A model generated the notes under the pieces. It ran no database searches. It worked only from the letters and a program-made list of their open reading frames with translations, and had not been told where the DNA came from. Of a DNA stretch of 64,000 nt, positions 29,616-38,934 are shown piece by piece (position 1 is the first letter of the stretch; every line of letters starts with the position of its first letter). Where the stretch lies: assembly GCF_014646055.1 (NCBI RefSeq), contig NZ_BMMS01000021.1, positions 101,554 to 165,553 on the forward strand. The letters run 5' to 3'. The translations under genes were made by a program, and so were the position numbers. This stretch comes from Wenjunlia tyrosinilytica (GTDB taxonomy: Bacteria > Actinomycetota > Actinomycetes > Streptomycetales > Streptomycetaceae).

Positions 29616-30542
29616 ATGGGCCGCCACAGCCGTAACCGCGTCGGCGCCGTTTCCGATGCCATGCCGGCGTCCGCTCGGCACCGGGGTCACAGAAGCCCCC
29701 GGCGTCGTTCCGGCAGCCCGGTGCGAACGGGTTTCCTCGCCACATCCGCAGCTCTGGCTGTCGGAGCGGTGGCCATGGGCAGCGGGCTCATTCCCGGCCC
29801 CTCGGGACTTCCCGGCAATGTGAGCGCGTTCGGGGGCGGCAACGGCCCTGCGCAGCCGCTGCCGCCCGGGTCCTCGACCGGTCCCGACGGTTTCTCCGGC
29901 GCCCCGGTGGACCCGGGGTCCCACACCGCTCCCCCGGCGCCGGGCCGCGGTTCAACGCGCACACCGGCCCCGCCGAGCAGCCCGACGCAGACGAGCCCGA
30001 CACGGACCCCTTCAGCGCCGAGGCCCTCCCACACCAGGCCCCCCTCGACCCCTTCCGCGCCCACCACCAAGCGGCCGACGACTCCGCCGCCGGTGACGAA
30101 GAAGCCCAAGCCCGGGAAGCCGACGAAGAAGCCCAAGGAGACGCAGCCGCCGGGTCCGAGCACCGGTGACGCGGCGGAGGCGGCCGTGGTCTCGCTGGTC
30201 AACATCGAGCGGGCCAAGGCGGGGTGCAAGCCCCTGAAGCCGTCCGGTGGGCTGGCGGACCTCGCGGGCGCGTTCAGCCTCGACATGGCGCTGCGCGGCT
30301 TCTTCGACCACACCGACCCCGATGGGCTCACCCCGTGGGACCGCGCCTCGGCGGCGGGCATCACGACGCTCGGCGGCGAGAACATAGCCAGGGGCCAGGC
30401 GGACGCCGAAGCGGTGATGGCGGCCTGGATGGGCAGCCCCGGCCACCGGGCCAACATCCTCAACTGCGACTACAAGACGATAGGCGTGGGTGTCCAGAAC
30501 GGCCTCGGCGGCCCGTGGTGGACCCAGGAGTTCGGCTACTGA
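29616..30542 (+). CDS. Secreted CAP-domain (SCP/PR1) protein
   Basis: A 308-residue exported or membrane-anchored protein. A basic N-terminus and hydrophobic segment at residues 40-59 act as signal or anchor, then a Pro/Thr/Ser/Lys-rich wall-spanning linker to about 185. The C-terminal CAP domain has [37 protein letters not shown] and [14 protein letters not shown]; the two His, one of the expected acidic residues and a likely Cys pair are present. Bacterial CAP proteins are widespread but their biochemical role is unclear. GGAGG precedes the ATG. It is divergent from acyP and is followed by a long minisatellite. Confidence 0.9.
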   Translation: MGRHSRNRVGAVSDAMPASARHRGHRSPRRRSGSPVRTGFLATSAALAVGAVAMGSGLIPGPSGLPGNVSAFGGGNGPAQPLPPGSSTGPDGFSGAPVDPGSHTAPPAPGRGSTRTPAPPSSPTQTSPTRTPSAPRPSHTRPPSTPSAPTTKRPTTPPPVTKKPKPGKPTKKPKETQPPGPSTGDAAEAAVVSLVNIERAKAGCKPLKPSGGLADLAGAFSLDMALRGFFDHTDPDGLTPWDRASAAGITTLGGENIARGQADAEAVMAAWMGSPGHRANILNCDYKTIGVGVQNGLGGPWWTQEFGY

Positions 30543-30602
30543 CCGGACCACCGTCCCGGTGGCGGCAGCCCCGGTCGGCGCAACGCCGACCCGGTAGCGC
30601 CA

Positions 30603-31020
30603 GCCACGGACAGGCGCAGCCCTGGGCTTGCGCAGCGCTGGACAGGCACAGCCCTGGCCGGGGCCAGCGCTGGACTGGCGGGGCGCCGGACAGGCACAGC
30701 CCTGGGCAAGGCCAGCGCTGGACAGGCGCTGCGCTGGACTGGCGCAGCCCTGGGCTTGCGCAGCGCTGGACAGGCAGAGCCCCGGTCGGGCCAACGCTGG
30801 ACAAGCACAGCCCCGGACAGGCACAGCCCTGGCCGGGACCAACGCTGGACAAGCACACCCCCGGTCGAGCCAACGCTGGACAAGCACAGCCCCCGACAAG
30901 CACAGCCCTGGACAGGCACAGCCCTGGCCGGGACCAACGCTGGACAAGCACAGCCCCCGACAGGCGCAGCCCTGGAAAGGCACAGCCCTGGCCGGGGCCG
31001 GCGCTGGGCAGGCGCGGCCC
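30603..31020. repeat. Long 16/32-bp minisatellite between convergent genes
   Basis: About 420 bases made of diverged 16-bp units arranged in 32-bp pairs. One unit type is gacaggcacagccctg, the other gccggggccagcgctg. The element gacaggc or gacaagc recurs roughly every 16 or 32 bases (for example 30641, 30689, 30721, 30769, 30816, 30848, 30911, 30943, 30959). The period is not a multiple of three, so the frames that stay open through it (on both strands) are a by-product of stop-poor repeat sequence. It sits between the stops of the CAP gene and a minus-strand membrane-protein gene. Confidence 0.9.
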
Positions 31021-31124
31021 CCATCGGCGCTGCCGCGGTGGATCCTGCCTCGCTCCCGCTCGGGTGCGGGGCTGTGAGGGCGCGCGGGACCGTTGGCCCG
31101 GGGGCGGCCGGGAGGCCGCCCGCG

Positions 31125-32390
31125 TCAGCGGGGCACAGCGCAGACCAAGTGGGCTGCCTCGGGGACACGGGAACGCGTCAGGAGGTGCGCGCGGGAGCGG
31201 TCCACCGTGTCCCAGACCGCTATGCCGGAGCCGGCCTGCCCCTCGCCGCCCACCAGGAAGAGCACCCGCGCGCCGCGGCCGACCACGCCGCGCGGGTCGG
31301 CCGAGGAGGCGCCCTCGCTGCCCGGGACGAGGACGGAGCGGCCCGTGTACAGATCGGCGTAGGCCAGCGCCGTCTGCTCGCCGTCGGCCGTTCGGACCAC
31401 CATCGCGAAGCCGCCGTCGGCGAACGCGAACCGGCCTGCCCGCGGCGGGCCGGGCAGTGTCCAGCCCTCGGGCAGGGTGACCGCGGTGCGGACGGCCTCG
31501 CCGCGCTGGTTGACCTGGATGACGACGAGTCGCAGGTCCAGGGCCACGATCGCGTCGCGGCCGTACGCGAGGACGCGGTCCACATGGAAGCCGGTGCCAC
31601 GGCGCCCCGGCCACTCCACGTGGAGTTCGTAACCGCCCGCGCGCGGGAGCGACGGATCCCCGGAGTCCGCGAACAGCACCCCGGTGTCGGCCCGTGCCAC
31701 GGGGCCGGGGAAGACCCGGTCGTCCAGCAGCGCCACCGGCACCCGGGAGTCGGCGCTGCGCCGGCTCAGGTCGATCATCCGCACCGTACGCGGCGCGGCC
31801 TCGGCGCCCCTGCGCACCCTCACCCCGGCGTCGGGGGTACCCACGCCCTCCTTCGAGACCGTCCAGACCTGCTCTCCGCGGTATCCGAGCAGCCTGATGA
31901 ACGGGGGAACGGTGTCCACCTCGCCCATCAGCCCGGGTTCACGCAGCGCCGGGCGGCTCTCCCCCGCCGCCCACATGCGCTGGACGACCGCGCGGCCGCC
32001 CCTGCCGTCCGACGGCACGGCGCACGGGTCGAGGCCCTCGGGGACGTCCAGGAGCGTCCCACGCAGCGGCACACTGCGTTCCCGGACGCCGGGGCCCATG
32101 CGGGCCAGCACCGTGCCTCCGCCGGGGAAGCCGTCCTCGCCCATGGCCACGATGGCGTCCACGTCGGCGTCGCTCAGCACGGGGCCGGGTGTGCCGGGCA
32201 GGGTGCGGCTGCGGGCGGAGTCGGGCCGCCCGTGCTCGGCGTGCATGGTGACGAATCCGTACCAGGCGAGCAGGAGCCCCGCGACGGTGGCGGCGGTCAG
32301 TCGCAGCCCTCGCCGGAGCTGCGCGGTCCCCCACTCGCGGTCCCCGCCCCCGCCTTCGAGCACCTCCGGCATGGGCTCATGGTGACGCAC
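31125..32390 (-). CDS. Membrane-anchored protein of unknown function
   Basis: A 421-residue protein not recognised as a named family. It has a short charged cytoplasmic N-terminus, one membrane segment at residues 31-50 (LTAATVAGLLLAWYGFVTM) and a large extracytoplasmic part. Repeating segments with WTV, GRDAIVALDLRLVVIQV and AYADLYTGRSVLVPG suggest a beta-propeller-like fold. The GTG at 32390 is used; an ATG at 32372 is an alternative and neither has a strong ribosome binding site. It is downstream of mutM on the same strand with a 77-base gap. Confidence 0.75.
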   Translation of the reverse strand: MRHHEPMPEVLEGGGGDREWGTAQLRRGLRLTAATVAGLLLAWYGFVTMHAEHGRPDSARSRTLPGTPGPVLSDADVDAIVAMGEDGFPGGGTVLARMGPGVRERSVPLRGTLLDVPEGLDPCAVPSDGRGGRAVVQRMWAAGESRPALREPGLMGEVDTVPPFIRLLGYRGEQVWTVSKEGVGTPDAGVRVRRGAEAAPRTVRMIDLSRRSADSRVPVALLDDRVFPGPVARADTGVLFADSGDPSLPRAGGYELHVEWPGRRGTGFHVDRVLAYGRDAIVALDLRLVVIQVNQRGEAVRTAVTLPEGWTLPGPPRAGRFAFADGGFAMVVRTADGEQTALAYADLYTGRSVLVPGSEGASSADPRGVVGRGARVLFLVGGEGQAGSGIAVWDTVDRSRAHLLTRSRVPEAAHLVCAVPR

Positions 32391-32467
32391 CGGTCCGCCG
32401 ATGTAACTACCCCGTGCTCACCTCGGCCCCGGGGGAAGGGCCGCTGGGCCCCCAGGGAAGGGTCGCC

Positions 32468-33337
32468 TCAGCCGCGCGGGAGCCGCGGTGGCCGCTGGCA
32501 TCTGGGGCAGTAGTAGCTCGAGCGGTTCATGAACGGGCGCCGGCGGACCGGGGTGCCGCAGCGGCGGCAGGGCTCGTCCTCGCGCCCGTAGACGTCGAGC
32601 GAGCGGTCGAAGTAGCCGCTCTCGCCGTTGACGTTGACGTACAGGCTGTCGAAGCTCGTACCGCCGGCCTCCAGCGCCTGGCCCATCACCGCGCGGACCG
32701 CCGCCACCAGCTCGGCGGTGCGCGGGCGGGTCATCGAGCCGGTCGGCCGGTCGAAGTGCATCCGGCAGCGCCACAGCGCCTCGTCGGCGTAGATGTTGCC
32801 GACGCCGCTGATGAGCGACTGGTCCAGCAGCGCCCGCTTGAGCCCGGTACGGCGGCGGCGCAGCGCGATGTGGAAGACGTCCTCGTCGAAGTCCGGGTCG
32901 AGGGGGTCGCGGGCGATGTGCGAGATGGCCAGCGGGGTGGCCTCGGGGTCGCCGGGCCGGGCCTCGTGCACGGAAAGGCCGCCGAAGGTGCGCTGGTCGA
33001 CGAACCGCAGCTGCATGCCCCCGTCGGTGAACGAGATCCTGATCCGCAGATGCGTCTCGTCGGGCGAGTCCGCGGGCCGCACCAGGAGCTGCCCGCTCAT
33101 GCCGAGATGGCCGAGCAGGGAGAAGTCGGTCTCCTCGATCGGCAGCCACAGGTACTTGCCCCTGCGGTAGGCGGGGCCGAGGCGGTGGCCGACCAGAGCG
33201 GCTGCGAAGTCCTCCCCTCCGCCCACCTGGCGGCGCACCGCGCGCGGGTGGAGGACGTCCACGGCGGCCACGGTCCGTGCGCTGACCCAGCGGTCCAGGC
33301 CGCGCCTGACCACCTCGACCTCGGGAAGCTCGGGCAC
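32468..33337 (-). CDS. mutM: Formamidopyrimidine-DNA glycosylase (Fpg/MutM)
   Basis: Base-excision repair enzyme that removes 8-oxoguanine and nicks the strand by beta/delta elimination. The 289-residue protein starts (M)[16 protein letters not shown], where Pro2 is the nucleophile and Glu3 is catalytic; KYLWLPIEE contains the conserved Lys. The C-terminal zinc finger has CRRCG and CPRCQ. The GTG at 33337 with AAGGAGGGG upstream gives exactly the required N-terminus. It follows rnc in the DUF177-rpmF-rnc-mutM run. Confidence 0.97.
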   Translation of the reverse strand: MPELPEVEVVRRGLDRWVSARTVAAVDVLHPRAVRRQVGGGEDFAAALVGHRLGPAYRRGKYLWLPIEETDFSLLGHLGMSGQLLVRPADSPDETHLRIRISFTDGGMQLRFVDQRTFGGLSVHEARPGDPEATPLAISHIARDPLDPDFDEDVFHIALRRRRTGLKRALLDQSLISGVGNIYADEALWRCRMHFDRPTGSMTRPRTAELVAAVRAVMGQALEAGGTSFDSLYVNVNGESGYFDRSLDVYGREDEPCRRCGTPVRRRPFMNRSSYYCPRCQRPPRLPRG

Positions 33338-33473
33338 GTGCCCCTCCTTGCGTCGTCCGGTGCGCGTCCGCCGCCCCGGTGCGGCTCCGGCGATTCCGGT
33401 GCGGCTTGCTGCAAACGCAGAAACCCACCGCCCTGGGGACGGTGGGGTTGTGCGTCGTGCGGGTGTCCGGCGA

Positions 33474-34277
33474 TCAGAGCGCGGCCGTCTCGGCGCTGTC
33501 CGCCGATCCGGCCTTGCCGCCCTTTTCCCCGTACTGGTCGCGGATGGCGTGCCAGGCGGCCTGTGCCGCCTTCTGCTCCGCTTCCTTCTTGCTCCGGCCC
33601 ACCCCGGACCCGTAGTCCTCGCCACCGACCCGGGCGCGCGCCGTGAACGTCTTCTCGTGGTCGGGTCCCGACTCACTGACGACGTACTCGGGGACGCCGA
33701 TGCCCGCCGTGGCCGTGAGCTCCTGGAGACTGGTCTTCCAGTCCAGGCCCGCGCCCAGGTTGGAGGACTCCTCGATCAACGGATCGAAGAGCCGGTGCAC
33801 CAGCTCGGAGGCCGCCTCCAGGCCGCGGTCGATGTAGACCGCGCCGATCACGGCTTCGAGGGTGTCGGCCAGGATCGAGGACTTGTCCCGTCCTCCGGTC
33901 CCTTCCTCACCGCGTCCCAGCCGGATGAACCTTCCCAGCTCGAGGCCGCGGCCGACGCCCGCCAGCGCACGCGAGTTGACCACCGCGGCCCGGAGCTTGG
34001 CCAACTGGCCCTCCGGGAGGTCCGGGTGGATGCGGTACAGCGTGTCCGTGACCACGAGGCCGAGCACGGAGTCCCCCAGGAACTCCAGCCGCTCGTTGGT
34101 CGGCAGTCCGCCGTTCTCGTACGCGTAGGAACGGTGCGTCAGCGCACGCACCAGAAGGGCGGGCTCGAGGGTGTACCCGAGCCGCCCTTCCAGGAGTGCG
34201 TGGGACGAGGCCTTGTCGGGCGGTCCGTCCCCGCCTGAGCGGGGCGAGCGCTTCTTCGGCGCTGTGCCGTCTGACAT
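33474..34277 (-). CDS. rnc: Ribonuclease III
   Basis: Endonuclease for double-stranded RNA that processes rRNA precursors; in S. coelicolor this gene is absB, needed globally for antibiotic production. The 267-residue protein has the catalytic signature [13 protein letters not shown], the second acidic cluster [13 protein letters not shown], and a C-terminal dsRNA-binding domain ([29 protein letters not shown]). The ATG at 34277 is used, with a GTG at 34289 possible. It begins 19 bases after the rpmF stop. Confidence 0.96.
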   Translation of the reverse strand: MSDGTAPKKRSPRSGGDGPPDKASSHALLEGRLGYTLEPALLVRALTHRSYAYENGGLPTNERLEFLGDSVLGLVVTDTLYRIHPDLPEGQLAKLRAAVVNSRALAGVGRGLELGRFIRLGRGEEGTGGRDKSSILADTLEAVIGAVYIDRGLEAASELVHRLFDPLIEESSNLGAGLDWKTSLQELTATAGIGVPEYVVSESGPDHEKTFTARARVGGEDYGSGVGRSKKEAEQKAAQAAWHAIRDQYGEKGGKAGSADSAETAAL

Positions 34278-34296
34278 CGAGCCTGTCACCCGCCGA

Positions 34297-34470
34297 TCAG
34301 ACCTCGAGGACCTGACGACGGTTGTAGGTGCCGCAGCTCGGGCACGCGATGTGCGCCAGCTTCGGCTCGCGGCAGCGGTCGCACGCCACGAGAGCCGGAA
34401 CCGCAGCCTTCCACTGCGAACGGCGGTGACGCGTGTTGCTGCGCGACATCTTCCGCTTCGGAACAGCCAC
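34297..34470 (-). CDS. rpmF: 50S ribosomal protein L32 (zinc-binding form)
   Basis: A 57-residue ribosomal protein: [20 protein letters not shown] followed by two CxxC pairs (Cys30/33 and Cys43/46), so it is the zinc-binding C+ form. The GTG at 34470 has AGGAGAAG upstream, overlapping the end of the DUF177 gene two bases away. The DUF177-rpmF-rnc order is the standard bacterial arrangement. Confidence 0.97.
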   Translation of the reverse strand: MAVPKRKMSRSNTRHRRSQWKAAVPALVACDRCREPKLAHIACPSCGTYNRRQVLEV

Positions 34471-34472
34471 GG

Positions 34473-35111
34473 CTACTTCTCCTGGTTCTCGTCGGGGGCC
34501 TCCCGGCCACCGATGGGTTCGTCCTTTTCGCCATCCTCAGCAGAGGCGGCGAATCCCTGCAGAGCCGCCCACCGGATGTCGACGGTCTCGTGGTGGTGGC
34601 CGGGGTCGTCCGACAGCCTGGCTCCGCATTCGGAACACAGGCCGAGGCAGTCCTCCCGGCACACCGGCTGCAGCGGCAGTGCGAGCACCACCGCGTCACG
34701 CAGCACGGGCTCGAGGTCGAACATGTCGCCCTCGAGAACAAGCACCTCCTCCTCGTCGCCCTCCTCGGCATCGCTGCCGCGGTCATCGGCGTCGGGGTAG
34801 GAGTACATCTCCTGGAACTCCGCTTCGAGCTCCCGCTCGAGCGGATCCAGACAGCGTACGCATTCTCCCTTGAGCGGTGCGGTGGCGGTACCCGTGACGA
34901 GCACGCCCTCCATCACCGACTCGAGTCGCATCTCCAGCTCGACCGTCGCGCCTTCGGGGACGCCGATCACCTCGACGCCGAGGTCCGCCGGAGCCGAGAT
35001 CGTACGGGAAACCCGCTTCATCGACCCAGGCCGTCGCCCCAGCTCGCGTGTGTCGAACACGAGCGGGTCGCGGTGGTCTAGGCGGTTCAGGGCTTCCTGC
35101 TCTCGGATCAT
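34473..35111 (-). CDS. YceD/DUF177 family protein
   Basis: A 212-residue protein of the DUF177 family encoded immediately upstream of rpmF in many bacteria, thought to act in 23S rRNA or large-subunit biogenesis. It starts [20 protein letters not shown] and has the family CVRCL pair and, near the C-terminus, [13 protein letters not shown]. An acidic stretch ([16 protein letters not shown]) lies in between. The ATG at 35111 is chosen because the conserved N-terminus begins there. Confidence 0.93.
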   Translation of the reverse strand: MIREQEALNRLDHRDPLVFDTRELGRRPGSMKRVSRTISAPADLGVEVIGVPEGATVELEMRLESVMEGVLVTGTATAPLKGECVRCLDPLERELEAEFQEMYSYPDADDRGSDAEEGDEEEVLVLEGDMFDLEPVLRDAVVLALPLQPVCREDCLGLCSECGARLSDDPGHHHETVDIRWAALQGFAASAEDGEKDEPIGGREAPDENQEK

Positions 35112-35387
35112 CCCCCGCCGGGGCGGAGAGTGCGGTTCTCGGACATCGCTCCCGTGCCGCAAGGGATGCGGTACTCGGGCAGCCGACATCACCGGCGCTT
35201 CAGAGGCCGGAGGTGTCAGGATACTGGACAAGCTCCGCGAGCCCAACTTCGGGCCCCGCCGAGGGACTGCGGCCCCGGCTTCCCTGCCGGCCCCGGCCCC
35301 CGTACCGGGCCCGGCGGTCCCGATCCGGACCCCGGCGGCCTCGGTCCGGTCCCCCGGCGGCCTCGGCAGTCCTCGGCAGTCCTCGGC

Positions 35388-36521
35388 TCAGCCCCGGCCG
35401 TCGAGTTCCCGCAGGCGCTGGACGTCGATCACGGAAGTGTCGAAGAAGCTGGTCTCGTCCAGGCTCCCGCCGCCGTACCCGGCCTGGGGCTGCTGGTACT
35501 GCTGGGGGTCCTGCTGCGCCTGGGCCCCCTGCTGGGGATCGAGCGGCTGGGCCTGCCGGCCGTATCCGTCCTGGGCGTAGCCCTCCTCGCCGTACTGCGG
35601 CTGCGCCTGGGGCTGCCAGCCGTAGTTCGGGTCGTAGTAGCCGTCCTGGGGGTACTGCTGGGGGGCCGGCGGCTGGGGCTGCTGGGGATCCTGCTGTGAC
35701 TGGGCCGCCGCGCCGTAGCCGTCCTGCGGGTAGCCGCCGTACGTGTACGGCGAGCCGTCGTAGGCGGCGGGCTGCTGGGGGATCTGCGGGGCGGCGGGCA
35801 CCGCGGCGAGGGCGGCCACGTAGTCGACGTCGCTCTGCCCGGCGTGCGCGGAGTGCTCCTCGCCGATCGAGGAGTAGTCGGCGAGCTCGTCCATGGGACG
35901 GTGCCCGAGCAGCTTCTTGCGGCCCCTGCCGACGGCCTCGAGCGTCTTGCCCAGCACGGCCTCGAAGCTGCGCAGCTTGGTGTCGACGTACTCGTCGGCC
36001 CGGCGCCGTAGCTCCATCGGGTCGGTGGAGCGCTCGGGGACGTCCGCGTCGGGCTCGCCCCGCTCGTCCACCCCCGGGCCGCGGCCGAGCAGCTTCTCGC
36101 GGCCGCGGTCGACGGCGCCGAGGGTCTTGGTCAGCACGACCTCGAAGTTGGCCAGTTTGCTGTCGACGTAGTCGTCGGCCTCGGCACGGATCTCCTCGGC
36201 CTCGCGGCGGGCGTCGGACAGGATGCGGTCCGCCTCGCCCTGGGACTGGCGGGCCACCTGGGTGTCCGAGATGAGCGAGCCCCGCTCGGCGTGCGCCGAC
36301 TGGAGGATCCGCTCGGCCTCGCGGCGGGCCTCCTCGACCACCTGCTCCCGGTCGCCGAGCACCGCCCGCGCCTGGGCGAGGGAGTCCGGAAGGACCGCTC
36401 TGACCTCCTCCAGCATGGCTAGCAGCTCGGCGCGGTTGACGACGCAGGAGGCCGACATCGGCATGGAACGGGCGCCCTCAACAGCCGCGACGATCTCGTC
36501 GAGCTTCTTCTGCACGTCCAC
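35388..36521 (-). CDS. DivIVA-like coiled-coil protein with internal duplication
   Basis: A 377-residue protein. Residues 1-110 are coiled coil (VVEEARREAERILQSAHAER). A 32-residue segment occurs twice, at 115-146 and 175-206 (core YVDSKLANFEVVL / YVDTKLRSFEAVL), with 23 of 32 positions identical. Residues 240-350 are rich in Gln, Pro, Tyr and Gly, and the C-terminus SLDETSFFDTSVIDVQRL is distinctive. It resembles the actinobacterial protein at this position between coaD and DUF177, often annotated as a cell-division or ATP synthase subunit-like protein. A cytoskeletal or polar-scaffold role is inferred only. Confidence 0.85.
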   Translation of the reverse strand: MDVQKKLDEIVAAVEGARSMPMSASCVVNRAELLAMLEEVRAVLPDSLAQARAVLGDREQVVEEARREAERILQSAHAERGSLISDTQVARQSQGEADRILSDARREAEEIRAEADDYVDSKLANFEVVLTKTLGAVDRGREKLLGRGPGVDERGEPDADVPERSTDPMELRRRADEYVDTKLRSFEAVLGKTLEAVGRGRKKLLGHRPMDELADYSSIGEEHSAHAGQSDVDYVAALAAVPAAPQIPQQPAAYDGSPYTYGGYPQDGYGAAAQSQQDPQQPQPPAPQQYPQDGYYDPNYGWQPQAQPQYGEEGYAQDGYGRQAQPLDPQQGAQAQQDPQQYQQPQAGYGGGSLDETSFFDTSVIDVQRLRELDGRG

Positions 36522-36613
36522 TACAGCTCAGTCTTTCCTCGGGCCCGCCGACTGGAGCGGGTGCGGATGGAGTCGAGGAAGACTCTACGACCACCGGGCC
36601 GCTCGAGCGGAGG

Positions 36614-37093
36614 TCAGTCCGAAGCCAGCTTCCTGCGCAGCGCGGCCAGCACCGTGGGCGGAACGAGGTGCGAGACGTCTCCGCCCCATGTGGCCACCTC
36701 CTTGACCAGGCTGGAGGACAGGAAGCTGTAGGTGGGGTTGGTGGGGACGAACAGGGTCTCCACGCCGGACAGGCCGTTGTTCATCTGGGCCATCTGCAAC
36801 TCGTAGTCGAAGTCGCTGACGGCTCGCAGCCCCTTGACGATCGCGGGGATGTCGCGCTGCTTGCAGAAGTCGACGAGGAGGCCGTGGAACGCCTCCACCT
36901 CGACATTCCCGAATTCGGCGGTGACTTCCTCGATGAGCGCTATCCGCTCCTCGACGGTGAACAGGCCCTGCTTCGCCTTGTTGATCATCACCGCGACGTG
37001 GACGACGTCGTAGAGCTTGGCGGCCCGCGCGATGATGTCGAGGTGGCCGTTGGTGATGGGGTCGAACGAACCCGGACAGACGGCTCGGCGCAC
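36614..37093 (-). CDS. coaD: Phosphopantetheine adenylyltransferase
   Basis: Fourth step of coenzyme A synthesis: transfers AMP from ATP to 4'-phosphopantetheine. The 159-residue protein has [15 protein letters not shown] with the nucleotidyl-transfer T/HxGH motif, [19 protein letters not shown], and [12 protein letters not shown] in place of the ISSTxxR motif. The GTG at 37093 with GCGAGGAA upstream gives the family N-terminus. It is 47 bases after rsmD, the usual partner. Confidence 0.97.
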   Translation of the reverse strand: MRRAVCPGSFDPITNGHLDIIARAAKLYDVVHVAVMINKAKQGLFTVEERIALIEEVTAEFGNVEVEAFHGLLVDFCKQRDIPAIVKGLRAVSDFDYELQMAQMNNGLSGVETLFVPTNPTYSFLSSSLVKEVATWGGDVSHLVPPTVLAALRRKLASD

Positions 37094-37140
37094 TGGTGAT
37101 TCCTCGCTCTCCGACGTATGACGGCGGCCCGCCCCGCCCG

Positions 37141-37704
37141 TCATGCGGCGCGACCGTACCAAAGCGTGCCCTCGCCGTAACGACGGGCCCGCAGCGCCTC
37201 GAAACCGGCCGGCCAGTGAAACTCTCCGCCCCTGCTGCTGCGTTCCACGGTGGCCAGCGCGCCCTCGTCGAGCCACCCCTCCACGAGGAGTGTGAGGAGG
37301 ATCTCCCGTACGTCGTCGTCCGCCATCGAGTACGGCGGGTCGAGGAAGACGACGTCGTACGGAGTCCGCGGGGCCCCGGCCGCCGCGATCCGCTCGGCCT
37401 TGGCCGCGCGGACCTCGGCGCCGGGCAGGCCGACGGCGCGGACGTTCTCCCGGATGGTACGGGCGGCGCGTGAGTCGGCCTCGACGAGGAGGACGTGCTC
37501 CGCCCCGCGGGAGAGGGCCTCGAGTCCTACGGCTCCGGAGCCGCCGTAGAGGTCGAGCACCCGTGCACCGCGCAGACCGCCGCGCAGCGACTCCCAGGTG
37601 GAGAACAGTCCTTCGCGTGCCCGGTCGGAGGTCGGGCGGGTGCCCTGCCCTGGAGGCACGGCCAGGCGGCGGCCGCCCGCCGCTCCGGCGATCACGCGGG
37701 TCAT
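37141..37704 (-). CDS. rsmD: 16S rRNA (guanine966-N2)-methyltransferase
   Basis: Methylates G966 of 16S rRNA. The 187-residue enzyme has [19 protein letters not shown] (SAM binding, from about 50) and the catalytic LDPPY at 121-125. It begins [19 protein letters not shown], the RsmD signature. It sits upstream of coaD as in most bacteria. Confidence 0.96.
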   Translation of the reverse strand: MTRVIAGAAGGRRLAVPPGQGTRPTSDRAREGLFSTWESLRGGLRGARVLDLYGGSGAVGLEALSRGAEHVLLVEADSRAARTIRENVRAVGLPGAEVRAAKAERIAAAGAPRTPYDVVFLDPPYSMADDDVREILLTLLVEGWLDEGALATVERSSRGGEFHWPAGFEALRARRYGEGTLWYGRAA

Positions 37705-37807
37705 GAGAGTCGCTTCCTTCGGCCTTCGGCATGGGTGCGCGCAGCCCGCGCCCGTCCATTATCGGGCGCGGGCCGCACTTCGCGCGCCGCCCCGCGGCGG
37801 CTGGGCG

Positions 37808-38335
37808 TCAGCCCTCCGCCTGCTCCTGCGGTGTGCCCAGGAGGGCGGGCGAGGCGTAGCGCGACCACGACAGGCAGCCGTCGGGCGGGCAGTACTCCGG
37901 GCGGCGCGGCTCGTGCCCGAGCTCACGCAGCTTGGTGCGCACGGAGTCCGGGGTACGCCCGAAGCGGGCGGCTATCCGGGCGATGGTGTCGCCGTCGTGG
38001 AAGCGGCGCAGCAGCTCCTCCTCGTGCTGCGGGACCCACGGGGCGCCGTGCCCGGGGAAGAGCTCGCGCAGGACGTCGCGGTCCGGAATGGGCTCGGCCA
38101 CCTCGGCGACGATGGCGAGGGCGCGCAGCGCGCGGTTGAGCGCGATGCGCAGGGCGGCGACGTCCTGCATGGGCATCGTGAGCTCCCCGCCGGCGATGGG
38201 CTCGGCGGTGCCGCCTTCCGCGTCCTCCCGCCAACCGGTGAGATTGAGGGTCACCGTGCTGTCGTCGTCGCTGGCGAGCTCGATCCGGAAGACCTTGTCG
38301 CCCAGCGGCAGTTCATTGAGATGACGAAACGCCAT
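37808..38335 (-). CDS. Conserved hypothetical protein with HTH-like C-terminus
   Basis: A 175-residue protein of unrecognised family. The N-terminal half (FRHLNELPLGDKVFRIELAS, then TVTLNLTGW) looks like beta strands. The C-terminal half has FHDGDTIARIAARFGRTPDS followed by VRTKLRELGHE, which reads as a helix-turn-helix. The ATG at 38335 is preceded by a GA-rich stretch. It is upstream of rsmD with a 103-base gap. A DNA-binding role is inferred from the HTH-like segment only. Confidence 0.65.
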   Translation of the reverse strand: MAFRHLNELPLGDKVFRIELASDDDSTVTLNLTGWREDAEGGTAEPIAGGELTMPMQDVAALRIALNRALRALAIVAEVAEPIPDRDVLRELFPGHGAPWVPQHEEELLRRFHDGDTIARIAARFGRTPDSVRTKLRELGHEPRRPEYCPPDGCLSWSRYASPALLGTPQEQAEG

Positions 38336-38934
38336 TTTCCAGCCCCCAAATGCCCAACCATGCCGATTCCCTGGCGGATCGGCTCGGACTGGTCCCATTG
38401 TGCCGCGCAGGTCCGACAATCCTGACGTGCCGTCAGATCCCATACGGAGGGAGCGGGGTCGGCCCCCGGGCCGACCCCGGCGCCCCGACGGCGGAAGGAG
38501 GCGGGCCAAAGGTACGGCAGCGCCGACAGCGCAGCGTGACGCCGCCCACCTCGGCCCCGTCGGCGGGCCCGGGGGCCGCCGCACGCCCCCCGAGCGGACC
38601 CGCGCGCCGACGCGAGCGCCGCCTCGGCCGAACGCGCGGCAGGGACACGGCAGAGGAGCACGAGACAGGAGAACCAGCGGTACCCCGGCAACCGCCGGGA
38701 CCGCACAGAGCACGGCGCGCCGCCCACCTCGGCCGCCTCAGCGGGGCCGCGGGCCGCCGCACGCCCCCGAGCGGACCCGGCGGGCCGAAACCCCGCGGCC
38801 GTGCGGCCACGGCGGACCCGGGTAGCTCACCACCGGCTCCCGAGCGGCCCCGCGCGCCGACGCGAGAGCCGCCTCGGCGGGGCCGGGGCTCGCCGCCCGC
38901 CCCGAGCGGACCCGCGGGCAAGGGCGGCGCGCTG
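38336..38934. repeat. Intergenic region with long imperfect repeats, upstream of the HTH-like gene
   Basis: The 599-base gap between recG and the HTH-like gene has no convincing ORF. It contains a 60-bp segment at 38540-38600 repeated at 38718-38777 at about 85-90 percent identity, and a 39-bp segment at 38590-38628 repeated at 38840-38878 with two mismatches. All copies share gccgcctcgg and cgagcggacccg-type elements. Very high GC. Confidence 0.7.

Noticed and set aside
30460..31614. Long repetitive ORFs on both strands over the 16-bp minisatellite
   Set aside because: Open on both strands because the repeat lacks stop codons; no start with a ribosome binding site, period not divisible by three.
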